Origin: an uncultured SAR86 cluster bacterium
GTDB taxonomy: Bacteria > Pseudomonadota > Gammaproteobacteria > Magnimaribacterales > D2472
NCBI GenBank assembly: GCA_902622845.1
Contig: CACNRI010000001.1
Location: 186,001 to 250,000 of the forward strand
Length of the DNA: 64,000 nt
Direction: 5' to 3'
In this document: in pieces, positions 7,576 through 15,486 of the stretch
How the letters are laid out: the number at the start of each line of letters is the position of its first letter
Position numbering within the stretch: position 1 is the stretch's first letter
The notes under the pieces: model-generated
What the model saw: the letters and a program-made list of their open reading frames with translations, nothing else
Databases searched by the model: none
What the model was told of the DNA's origin: nothing
Translations under genes and position numbers: made by a program

Positions 7576-10008
7576 ATGAAAAATATTAGTTATTTGTTAA
7601 GTTTATTATTGGTTTTTTCTTATGTTTCTTTTGCAGACGATGAAAGTATGGAAGCACCTAAAGACTCAGAAGAAGTTGTTGAAGATGTTGCTGAAGATGC
7701 AGTGGATAAGGAAACTGAAGAAGATAAAGATCCAACCATTAGTGAATTCATTGAAGAAGGAAAGTTTGAAGTCATTGAGGGAATGCTCGATATTTATTAC
7801 GAAACTGAAGAAGACACTTACTACACAATTATTGAAGAAGAAAATCTCTCAAAGGAGTTTATTTATTTTTACTACATTATAAGCGGCGCTCAAGCTGGCG
7901 GAGCAAGTGGTGGAGATATGGGTGATAGTTCAGTATTAGAGTTTAGAAAATTTAAGGATGATATAGCGCTCTATAAGAAAAATACAGTTTTTAATTATGA
8001 CGATTCGAATAATATATCAAAATCTACTTTAACCAATATACTTGAATCATTTGTTGGCAGATTTGAGGTAAAAATAGAAGAAGAAGGAAGATATCTCATA
8101 AACATTGATAAATTATTTCTTGGAGAAATGCTAGTTGGTCTAACACCTCCAAAAGAATTTGCAGAATATTACAGCTTAATACTTGGAAGAATAGATGATA
8201 AAAAAACATATATAAGCAGAGTTAAAAACTATCCAAAGAATACCTCCATTGAGGTGACTTACGGATTCTTTAATCCCAGCCCCAAAGGTTCTGTTGATGC
8301 AGTTCCGGATGCAAGATATTCAAGTATCGTAGCAAGGCATATGTTTGTTGAAATGCCGGATGATGAATATCAACCAAGGGTTGCAGATCAGCGCGTAGGG
8401 TATTTTTCAACAAAAATTACTGACTTGAGTACATATGATTATTTCAAAGGCAAAGATTTAATAAACAGATGGCGTTTGATAAAAAAAGATCCTACAGCAG
8501 AAATGTCAGAACCAATAAATCCTATTGTTTTTTGGGTTGAAAATTCAACTCCTGAAGAAATAAAACCATTTGTGGTTGAAGCAATTGAGCTTTGGAATAT
8601 AGCTTTTGAAAAAGCGGGATTTAAGAATGCTGTTGTTGCAAAAATTCAGCCTGATGATGCTGAGTGGGATGCTGGAGATGTTCAGTACAATGTAATTCGT
8701 TGGGCATCTACTCCCTCTCCAAGATATTCAGGATATGGTCCAAGTGTAGCTAATCCAAGAACTGGGGAAATGATTGCTGCGGATATAGTCCAAGAATTCA
8801 ATTCTATAAGTTATGGCTATAGGCTAAGAAAAATATGGGGCTATGATGAAGAAAATGATCCTCTCAGACAATGGATTGTATCTCTTACATTACATGAAAT
8901 TGGCCATACTCTAGGCTTAAGGCACAACTTTAAAGCAAGCTGGTTTTATGGGCCTACAGAAATACATGATAAAAACATTACTGGCAAAAACCATATTGGT
9001 TCGGTCATGGATTATGATCCCATAAATTTAGCTCCAGAAGGAGTAGAACAAGGTAACTACTTCCCAACTGAGCCTGGTTTTTATGATATTTGGGCTATTA
9101 CTTTTGGATATACTCCAGAAATGAGTGAGCAAGAAAGGGAATCTCTACTTGCTAAATCTACAAGACCTGAATTAATTTTTGGGACAGATGATGATGCAAT
9201 GGGAAGTCCAGGAAGGAATACTGATCCAAGAAATAAAAGATATGATATGTCAAATGATCCAATTACTTATACGGTCCAGCGAATTCAAACAATTGATAAT
9301 AAAATCAATGAATTACCACAAATTTTTAATGAGCCTGGATCAACTTATTCTGAGCTTAAAGCAACGTTTGATAGTCTAATAAGAGATAAAGGTAGATTTC
9401 TTGAGTCTGTTGCAATTCAAATAGGCGGCGTTTATTCAAACAGACTTGTTGTAGGACAAGACGATAATATGACGCCTTTTGAAGTTGTGCCATATAGCGA
9501 ACAAAAAAGGGCAATGAGCGTCTTAAATCAAGAACTTTTTGCTAACGATGCTTTCTCATTTAATCCTGAAATATTAAAGCTGCTTCAGTCAGAAAAAAGA
9601 GCGGCATCTTATGGTAATTCAGATAACGATCCGAAAGTTCATGATCTTGTTTTAAGGATGCAGCTCAATTCACTTGGCTTCATTCTTCATCCTAGGGTAA
9701 TGAAACGTCTTTCTGATAGCTCACAGTATGGAAATACCTATCTACCAAACGAGGTTTTGCAGGATCTCTTTAGTGGTATTTTTGTTCCAAGGGAGGCACC
9801 AAATACATTTAAAATGAATCTCCAGTCAGCCTATGTTGATGGCTTAATCACAGCAATGAATGATGATAGTTATGACGAAATATCAAGAGCTGCAATCTTT
9901 AGCTCACTGGTAAAAATTAAAAACTATACCAATTCTGCTTATGGAAGTGATATGGTCAAGGGTCACTTTAACTACTTGAATTGGAAAATTAACGACGCAC
10001 TTGATTGA
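7576..10008 (+). CDS. Large secreted zinc-dependent metalloprotease (DUF5117/DUF4953-like)
   Basis: 810 residues. A signal peptide covers residues 1-20 (ending VSFA) and is followed by an unusually acidic stretch to about residue 55. The zinc site HEIGHTLGLRH gives ligands His440, His444 and His450 with catalytic Glu441, the HExxHxxGxxH metzincin-like spacing. MDYDP after it resembles the Met-turn region. This matches the bacterial zinc-dependent metalloprotease group whose members are often 800-900 residues and common in marine Bacteroidetes and gammaproteobacteria. It is probably periplasmic or outer-membrane attached, degrading protein. It ends one base before the convergent hydroxylase gene. 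Confidence 0.85.
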   Translation: MKNISYLLSLLLVFSYVSFADDESMEAPKDSEEVVEDVAEDAVDKETEEDKDPTISEFIEEGKFEVIEGMLDIYYETEEDTYYTIIEEENLSKEFIYFYYIISGAQAGGASGGDMGDSSVLEFRKFKDDIALYKKNTVFNYDDSNNISKSTLTNILESFVGRFEVKIEEEGRYLINIDKLFLGEMLVGLTPPKEFAEYYSLILGRIDDKKTYISRVKNYPKNTSIEVTYGFFNPSPKGSVDAVPDARYSSIVARHMFVEMPDDEYQPRVADQRVGYFSTKITDLSTYDYFKGKDLINRWRLIKKDPTAEMSEPINPIVFWVENSTPEEIKPFVVEAIELWNIAFEKAGFKNAVVAKIQPDDAEWDAGDVQYNVIRWASTPSPRYSGYGPSVANPRTGEMIAADIVQEFNSISYGYRLRKIWGYDEENDPLRQWIVSLTLHEIGHTLGLRHNFKASWFYGPTEIHDKNITGKNHIGSVMDYDPINLAPEGVEQGNYFPTEPGFYDIWAITFGYTPEMSEQERESLLAKSTRPELIFGTDDDAMGSPGRNTDPRNKRYDMSNDPITYTVQRIQTIDNKINELPQIFNEPGSTYSELKATFDSLIRDKGRFLESVAIQIGGVYSNRLVVGQDDNMTPFEVVPYSEQKRAMSVLNQELFANDAFSFNPEILKLLQSEKRAASYGNSDNDPKVHDLVLRMQLNSLGFILHPRVMKRLSDSSQYGNTYLPNEVLQDLFSGIFVPREAPNTFKMNLQSAYVDGLITAMNDDSYDEISRAAIFSSLVKIKNYTNSAYGSDMVKGHFNYLNWKINDALD

Positions 10009-10857
10009 TTAAAATGAGCCGCCTCTTAGTTTGGTATTAGGCGGCCCAAATGTTAGTTTTATTGCTTCTTTGATTGTTTTCGCTTTCTTGATGTCTCTTA
10101 GGATCGCACTCCATCCCATAAATGTAATCTTTACAGGATTAAATGTATTAACGTTGTTTACCAAGCCATACTTTACAGGTTCATTTTCAGGTTCAAATGT
10201 TCCGAACATTTTGTCCCAGATAATAAATAAGTTTCCATAATTTTTATCTATATATTCTTTGTTTGCTCCGTGATGAACTCTATGATGTGAGGGTGTATTG
10301 AAAACTATCTCGAGAGGCCCAAGCTTATCAACGATTTGAGTATGCCCTACTACACCCCAAAGAGTACTAATAACTCCTGCGATTACTGCAATTGTAGGAT
10401 CCATCCCTAAAAGAGGAAGGACTGCAAAAAAAGGAAGTTTTGAAAGCGGGGCGAACCATGCTTGTCGGAGTGAAACTGCAAAATTCATTTCCTCGCTTGA
10501 GTGATGACTCATATGAATTGCCCAAAGAAATCTAACTCTATGAGATAGTCTGTGATAAATATAAAAAACTAGATCTATTAGAACAAAAGCTAAGACCCAC
10601 ATAAGCCAAAGGGGTATTAAGCTTGCTAAATCAATAATTCTAAATTGGTATAGAAAAATATGAATAGCAAAAGATAGTCCCTTTGCAGCAGATCCTATTA
10701 ATATATTCCCAATTAATAAACCAGCAGTACATAAGGTGTCATCAAGCCTATAAAAAGATTTATTTGTAAGCGTTGAAAAAATTGCCTCAAGAGCAATCAT
10801 CCCATAAATAATTGGCAAGCCAATTGCATAAACTTCTGCCACTGTAAGGTTTGTCAT
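10009..10857 (-). CDS. Sterol desaturase / fatty acid hydroxylase family membrane protein
   Basis: 282 residues with four to five hydrophobic helices and the eight-histidine di-iron signature of the superfamily: HRLSH, HMSHH, and HHRVHH followed by NYGNLFIIWDKMFGTF. These residues bind a non-haem di-iron centre facing the cytoplasm and hydroxylate or desaturate lipid chains (sterol, carotenoid or alkylglycerol substrates). ATG at 10857 overlaps the phosphoribosyltransferase stop by 4 nt, so the two are probably co-transcribed despite unrelated chemistry. Substrate not assignable. Confidence 0.87.
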   Translation of the reverse strand: MTNLTVAEVYAIGLPIIYGMIALEAIFSTLTNKSFYRLDDTLCTAGLLIGNILIGSAAKGLSFAIHIFLYQFRIIDLASLIPLWLMWVLAFVLIDLVFYIYHRLSHRVRFLWAIHMSHHSSEEMNFAVSLRQAWFAPLSKLPFFAVLPLLGMDPTIAVIAGVISTLWGVVGHTQIVDKLGPLEIVFNTPSHHRVHHGANKEYIDKNYGNLFIIWDKMFGTFEPENEPVKYGLVNNVNTFNPVKITFMGWSAILRDIKKAKTIKEAIKLTFGPPNTKLRGGSF

Positions 10858-11423
10858 TTAGATTTTAATGACTCTATATTTTTAATAAGTGAGTCTAGCT
10901 CGGGTTTGTTTTCTTTGATTTCATCCATAGAAAGCCCTTGAAGCTCGTGAGGGAAAACAAGCCATTGATCAGTTTCATGAATGAAATAATCAGGAGTTCT
11001 ATCAGTTTTATTTTTGGTTGGTTTGAAATATGGTGTCGCTACTCGTATCTCGGGTGTATTTTTTTTACATGCAAACTCTAAATCACTAATAACTTTACTT
11101 ATTGACATTCCCGTATCATAAACATCATCAACTATTAGCAAAGAGTCTTCAGATTGTAATTTTCTAATAACGTAATTAAGGCCATAAACCTGCACATTAT
11201 CTTTCCTTGAATTAATCCCAGAATAATATGAAGTTCTAATTGCGATGTGGTCTGATGGAATCCCAAGAAAATCTAAAAATTCCTGAACAGCTATACCTAC
11301 CGGGGCTCCTCCTCTCCAAACACCAATAATATAGTCTGGCTTGAATCCGCTTTCAAAAATTTTCCAAGCTAAGTTATAGGAATCTCTTAGAAGCTGGTCT
11401 GCTTGAATAAAATGCTTTTTCAT
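10854..11423 (-). CDS. Phosphoribosyltransferase, purine salvage type
   Basis: 189 residues. LLIVDDVYDTGMSISKVI is the PRPP-binding signature of type I phosphoribosyltransferases. The region YIIGVWRGGAPVGIAVQEFL is typical of hypoxanthine/xanthine-guanine enzymes. It should convert a free purine base plus PRPP to the nucleoside monophosphate. The neighbourhood includes an NCS2 purine permease (14195-15484), which supports a purine role. Its start lies 58 nt downstream of the TonB-receptor stop on the same strand, so read-through from the riboswitch-controlled promoter is possible. Confidence 0.82.
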   Translation of the reverse strand: MKKHFIQADQLLRDSYNLAWKIFESGFKPDYIIGVWRGGAPVGIAVQEFLDFLGIPSDHIAIRTSYYSGINSRKDNVQVYGLNYVIRKLQSEDSLLIVDDVYDTGMSISKVISDLEFACKKNTPEIRVATPYFKPTKNKTDRTPDYFIHETDQWLVFPHELQGLSMDEIKENKPELDSLIKNIESLKSK

Positions 11424-11481
11424 AAAGCTATATTACTTCAAACAGACCTTATATATAAACTAGCAATACATAAACTTAATG

Positions 11482-13821
11482 CTAGAAACTATATCTTAAC
11501 CTCGTCATAACCTGTCTTGGCGGTATAAGCTCAAGTCCTGTAGCTGCAACACCAAATACATCAGTCATGCTTGAATTTACACCACTCTCATCTGTGATAT
11601 TAAGTACCATGAAGTCAACAGCCAAGCTATCGCTGAATCCAATACTTGTAGTTAAATTGCCAATTGTATAAGCCTTTATATCGTCAACAATAGGATTATT
11701 TGATACACGCTGCTGGAACTCACCTCTTCGAACATACTGAGCAACTGTGGTGAGTGTATTTCCAGAAGGAAGATTGGTCTCATGCTTTACAAGAATGTCG
11801 GCGGTAAACTCTGGAGTTTTGGCCAACTGATTGCCTTTAACGTTTTCTCTTAAGCCATATCTCAAGTCTTCTTGACCAAAGAAATATTGATATGCATCAA
11901 CGTTATCTAAAACCTCATAATCAGATGTTACTTCAGACTCTAAGAAAGCAAGATTCATATCTACACTGAGGGAATCTGTTAAAAATCCTGTGAACTCTAT
12001 CTCAAGACCTGACATTTCAGATTCTGGTATATTTGCAACACCTCCTCTGTAAGGGTCAGGATCAGTTGCTTGAAACTGAAGGTTTTCGTAAGTATAAGAG
12101 AAAGCAGCTAAGTTAGCCCTTGCTCTTCCATCTGCAAAAGTTGACTTTAAGCCCACTTCAACAGATTCAACTGTTTCACTTTCAAAAGTTGGAAACACAA
12201 GCGCTGGAGCAATTGGTCTTCCTGCAGCTGCGTCTTCTTCTTCAGTGAATCCGAATGTTAAATTACTTCCACCAGGCTTAAACCCTCTTGCAAGAGCAAC
12301 ATAAACCATTGTGTCTTCGGATAAATCGAATTCTCCTACAACTCTTGAAGTAACTTCATCAGTTGTTCCTTCCTCTTGAAAGCTTTCAACGTTTAAAAAG
12401 TTTGTTACGTCTGTTGTGAAAGTATCCTCAGAGTATCGTAATCCGGAAACTATTCTAAAAGTGTCACTTACATACAGCGTAGTTTGCCCATAAATTGAGA
12501 AAGATTCTCTGCCAGGATTAGCATCCGTAAAGAAATCAACCTCAGCACCTGGTCCGAATATATCAAACCTTCCTGGAATACCATAGTCATGATCATAGCA
12601 ATAGCTAGGATCAGCAAAGGATTCATCACATAAATACTTTAGTCTGCCATCTAGATCATCATCTCGATATCCTCTAATAACATTTTCAATCTCGTGATCC
12701 ATATAAAACATTCCAACTGTCCAATCTAGTCTGTCTTCAATAGGCTCATTAGAAATAAGGTTTATTTCAAGAGTTGTTGTATCAACAAGGGATGTTTCTG
12801 GAGTAAATTCTGCCCTTTGATACGTGGCTCCTGCACCAAGACCAGGAATAGAAAGAACTGGATCGAGATAATTGTGTCGATCATTGTCTCTAACTACCAA
12901 TACATCATCTTCTTGCACACTGGCAATTGCTTTTAAATTAGCAAATCCTAAATCAGATTCATAAATAGCTGCTAGAACCCATGATGATAGTTCATGCTGA
13001 GAAATAGTATCTTGAGAAAGCTTTCTCATGCCTGATGTTTGATCATCGATACCTCTTATTGCGGCACCATTCCTATCAACTTTAAAATACTGTCCAAACA
13101 CTCTAAGGCTTGATGTGTCATTTAAATTGAACATCCAGTCAGACCTGAAGCTTTTGCTATTATCATCATCAAGGTCTTGGCCAGTTGAGACATTTTCAGT
13201 AAACCCATCACGGGTTGATGAAGACAAAGAAAATCTTGTTGCAATCTTATCATTTACAACAAAGTTGTTCGAAGTGCTAACCTTTTGCAGACTGTAATCA
13301 CCAAAAGTTACATTCAATCTGCCTGAACCACCATCCATAGATGGAGCCTTGCTGATAACATTTACAGCTCCTCCAGTAGAGTTCTGACCAAAAAGAGTTC
13401 CTTGAGGTCCTCTTAATACCTCAATCCTCTCAACATCTAGGAAGTCTGTGCTCAATGCAAAAGGCGAAGCTATGAAAACTCCGTCCATATGGAATGCCAC
13501 AGAAGGCGCAGCAATAGCATTCTGATTAGTTTCGTTACCAACTCCTCTAATTGAAATTACCGTTTTATATCCTTCATTCTTTGCAACCGTTACACCAGGA
13601 ACAATTGCACTCAAGTCAACAAAGCTAGTAATATTTTTCTCTTCAATGTCGGTTTCAGTAAGAGCTGTAACTGCTTGTGATATATCCTGAAGGCTTTCAG
13701 AACGCTTTTCAGCTGTGACAACCACTTCCTCAACCTCTTGTGCAACCAGACTAAGTCCAAAAGACCCCACAAATGAAGCTAAAACGATTTTTTTAAATAA
13801 AATATTTACATAATTTTTCAT
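11482..13821 (-). CDS. TonB-dependent outer-membrane receptor under tandem glutamine riboswitches
   Basis: 779 residues. A signal peptide spans about residues 1-28, followed at once by the TonB box EEVVVTAEKR. The plug domain shows GVGNETNQNAIAAPS and RGPQGTLFGQNSTGGAVNV, and the barrel closes on the terminal aromatic LRYSF typical of Bam recognition. These receptors import siderophores, vitamins or other scarce solutes with energy from TonB-ExbBD. ATG at 13821 has a GGGG ribosome binding site 6-9 nt upstream. The 250-nt leader carries two glnA-type aptamers (13903-14002), so glutamine level probably sets its expression. The cargo is not known; a nitrogen-rich compound is the natural guess (inference). 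Confidence 0.93.
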   Translation of the reverse strand: MKNYVNILFKKIVLASFVGSFGLSLVAQEVEEVVVTAEKRSESLQDISQAVTALTETDIEEKNITSFVDLSAIVPGVTVAKNEGYKTVISIRGVGNETNQNAIAAPSVAFHMDGVFIASPFALSTDFLDVERIEVLRGPQGTLFGQNSTGGAVNVISKAPSMDGGSGRLNVTFGDYSLQKVSTSNNFVVNDKIATRFSLSSSTRDGFTENVSTGQDLDDDNSKSFRSDWMFNLNDTSSLRVFGQYFKVDRNGAAIRGIDDQTSGMRKLSQDTISQHELSSWVLAAIYESDLGFANLKAIASVQEDDVLVVRDNDRHNYLDPVLSIPGLGAGATYQRAEFTPETSLVDTTTLEINLISNEPIEDRLDWTVGMFYMDHEIENVIRGYRDDDLDGRLKYLCDESFADPSYCYDHDYGIPGRFDIFGPGAEVDFFTDANPGRESFSIYGQTTLYVSDTFRIVSGLRYSEDTFTTDVTNFLNVESFQEEGTTDEVTSRVVGEFDLSEDTMVYVALARGFKPGGSNLTFGFTEEEDAAAGRPIAPALVFPTFESETVESVEVGLKSTFADGRARANLAAFSYTYENLQFQATDPDPYRGGVANIPESEMSGLEIEFTGFLTDSLSVDMNLAFLESEVTSDYEVLDNVDAYQYFFGQEDLRYGLRENVKGNQLAKTPEFTADILVKHETNLPSGNTLTTVAQYVRRGEFQQRVSNNPIVDDIKAYTIGNLTTSIGFSDSLAVDFMVLNITDESGVNSSMTDVFGVAATGLELIPPRQVMTRLRYSF

Positions 13822-13876
13822 AAAATTTCCCCGTAAAGTTTTTTATTTTGCAATTTTTGTCTGCAGGACAATTGAA

Positions 13877-13897
13877 GTTAAACTCGGTCCGTTTAAC
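13877..13897 (-). promoter_or_regulatory. Hairpin between the riboswitches and the receptor start
   Basis: GTTAAAC and GTTTAAC form a 7-bp perfect stem with a 7-nt loop just downstream of the second aptamer. No U-tract follows on the minus strand, so it does not look like an intrinsic terminator. It could be part of the switch's expression platform. Confidence 0.45.
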
Positions 13898-13902
13898 AAG
13901 CG

Positions 13903-13950
13903 GCGTTCCTTCGGTTTTCACCTACTTCCGTCTCCTAAGAGATGAACGAT
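13903..13950 (-). ncRNA. Glutamine riboswitch aptamer (glnA RNA type), downstream copy
   Basis: Read on the minus strand this 48-nt element has an outer stem CGUUC/GAACG, a hairpin UCUC-UUAG-GAGA, then the bulged-G (loop E) pair AGUA/GAA capping into GGU-GAAA-ACC. The conserved blocks ACGGAAGUAGG and CCGAAGGAACGC match what I remember of the glnA RNA (glutamine-I riboswitch) consensus. It lies 81 nt upstream of the receptor start and is oriented with it. The neighbouring copy differs only at loops and paired positions with compensatory changes. Confidence 0.9.
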
Positions 13951-13954
13951 TTTT

Positions 13955-14002
13955 GCGTTCCTTCAGCTTTCGCTTACTTCCGACTCCGAAGAGTTGAACG
14001 AT
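13955..14002 (-). ncRNA. Glutamine riboswitch aptamer (glnA RNA type), upstream copy
   Basis: Second 48-nt copy, separated from the other by four bases (AAAA on the transcript). Outer stem CGUUC/GAACG; hairpin ACUC-UUCG-GAGU; loop E AGUA/GAA; hairpin AGC-GAAA-GCU. In the 48-nt aptamers I count seven differences from the downstream copy; six make up three compensated base pairs and one lies in a loop. glnA RNAs are known to occur in tandem in cyanobacteria and marine metagenomes, where they precede nitrogen genes. Confidence 0.9.
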
Positions 14003-14079
14003 TTTAACTCACATATTACTCAAAAAAATTGAGCTCCTTTTTAACCATGGAGATGGTGCAAATTAAATCACAATATAAA

Positions 14080-14108
14080 ATAATACTTTTTAAAATTTGA
14101 CTTAACAA
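14080..14108 (-). promoter_or_regulatory. Sigma-70 promoter for the riboswitch-receptor transcript
   Basis: On the minus strand TTGTTA (-35, 14103-14108) and TATTAT (-10, 14080-14085) are separated by exactly 17 nt. Transcription would start near 14073 and give a leader of about 250 nt that includes both aptamers. The spacing and hexamers are good; no other equally good pair was seen in the gap. Confidence 0.65.
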
Positions 14109-14194
14109 GCTACAAATCAACATTGGGCAACTTTTTTTGTTTTTTTTGCTCTAAAACCTAAATTTGTAACTTTAAACCTGTAGAATTTGCATAA

Positions 14195-15484
14195 ATGTTA
14201 GAAAAAGTCTTCAAACTCGAATCAAATAATACCTCCCTGGGCAAAGAAGTTTTAGCCGGCATCACCACCTTTGTGACTATGGCTTATATTATATTTGTAA
14301 ACCCACAGATGATGGCTGTAAGCGGAATGGATCTTGGTGCAAGTTTTGTAGGTACATGTATTGCTGCATCGCTGGCTTGCATAATTATGGGGATTTATTC
14401 AAATTGGCCAGTGAGTTTAGCACCAGGAATGGGGCTAAATGCATTTTTTACTTACACAGTTGTCGGTGAGATGGGTTACTCTTGGGAGGTGGCTCTTGGT
14501 GCAGTGTTTTTAGCAGGTGTTTTGTTTTTTATAATGAGTGTAACAAGACTAAGAAGATGGATGCTTGATAGTATCCCGCTAAATCTTCGAATTGCCATGG
14601 GTGCTGGTGTTGGTTTATTTATTGGATTTATAGGTCTAAAGAATGGTGGGTTGATAGTTGCGAACAGTGCTACATTTCTAAGTCTTGGTGACTTTACAAA
14701 TCCTGAAACTATATTGGCTGCATTTGGTTTTCTAATAATCTGCTCTCTTTCGGTGAGGAATGCTCCAGGGGCTATCCTAATTGGTGTAATGCTTGTAACA
14801 GTTCTTTCAGTCTTTCTTGGACTAATTGAGTTTCGTGGATTAGTTTCTATGCCTCCAAGTATTGCTCCTACTTTTATGAAAATGGATATACTTGGAGCTT
14901 TAGATGTCGCAATGCTAAGTGTAGTGATGTCATTTCTTTTTGTTAATCTCTTTGATACTGCTGGGACCTTGTTAGGTGTTGCTACTAGAGCAAAGATTAC
15001 TGATGAGTTTGGCAATGCAAAAAACTTTGATAAAGCTCTTAAAGCTGACAGTGGTTCAAGTGTATTTGGGACTTTCTTTGGTTGTTCTCCAGTTACAAGT
15101 TATGTAGAGAGCTCTGCTGGAGTAGAAGCTGGAGGAAGAACTGGTTTAACAACTGTGGTAGTGGGTCTTCTCTTTTTGGTTGCTATTTTCTTTTCACCAC
15201 TTGCTGCAATTGTTCCCGCATATGCCACTGCGGGTGCATTAATTTATGTTTCTATCCTAATGATGAGCGGCATGGAAAAGCTTAATTGGTCTGATACAAC
15301 AGAGCTTTTACCGGCTCTGGTTATCATAGTAATGATTCCACTTACATTTTCGATTGCAAATGGTATTGCTTTAGGGTTCTTAGCATATGTTGTCCTCAAG
15401 ATTTCTAATGGTGAGATTAAAAACATTTCATCAGGAGCTTGGTTCTTAACTGCTGTTTTTGTTTCAAAGTTTCTTTTCTTATAA
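14195..15484 (+). CDS. NCS2 family purine permease (AzgA/GhxP type)
   Basis: 429 residues with about 12-13 hydrophobic segments. The signature GLNAFFTYTVVGEMGYSWE in the N-terminal third, LFDTAGTLLGVATRA in the middle and GCSPVTSYVESSAGVEAGGRTG in the C-terminal half are those of the AzgA-like branch of NCS2 (COG2252), proton symporters for adenine, guanine or hypoxanthine. It sits in the inner membrane. It diverges from the TonB-dependent receptor across a 373-nt gap holding the riboswitches, which read the other way and so do not control this gene. Together with the phosphoribosyltransferase it suggests purine scavenging. Confidence 0.9.
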   Translation: MLEKVFKLESNNTSLGKEVLAGITTFVTMAYIIFVNPQMMAVSGMDLGASFVGTCIAASLACIIMGIYSNWPVSLAPGMGLNAFFTYTVVGEMGYSWEVALGAVFLAGVLFFIMSVTRLRRWMLDSIPLNLRIAMGAGVGLFIGFIGLKNGGLIVANSATFLSLGDFTNPETILAAFGFLIICSLSVRNAPGAILIGVMLVTVLSVFLGLIEFRGLVSMPPSIAPTFMKMDILGALDVAMLSVVMSFLFVNLFDTAGTLLGVATRAKITDEFGNAKNFDKALKADSGSSVFGTFFGCSPVTSYVESSAGVEAGGRTGLTTVVVGLLFLVAIFFSPLAAIVPAYATAGALIYVSILMMSGMEKLNWSDTTELLPALVIIVMIPLTFSIANGIALGFLAYVVLKISNGEIKNISSGAWFLTAVFVSKFLFL

Positions 15485-15486
15485 AA

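Noticed and set aside
13903-14002. CRISPR-like tandem repeat
   Set aside because: There are only two copies with a 4-nt spacer and covarying stems; the RNA fold explains them fully.
13955-14002. Hammerhead ribozyme because of CUGA and GAAA
   Set aside because: The conserved CUGAUGA core is not present. The loop-E plus GNRA arrangement fits glnA RNA.
13822-14194. Riboswitches controlling the NCS2 permease
   Set aside because: The aptamers only fold on the minus-strand transcript, which leads to the receptor, not to the permease.
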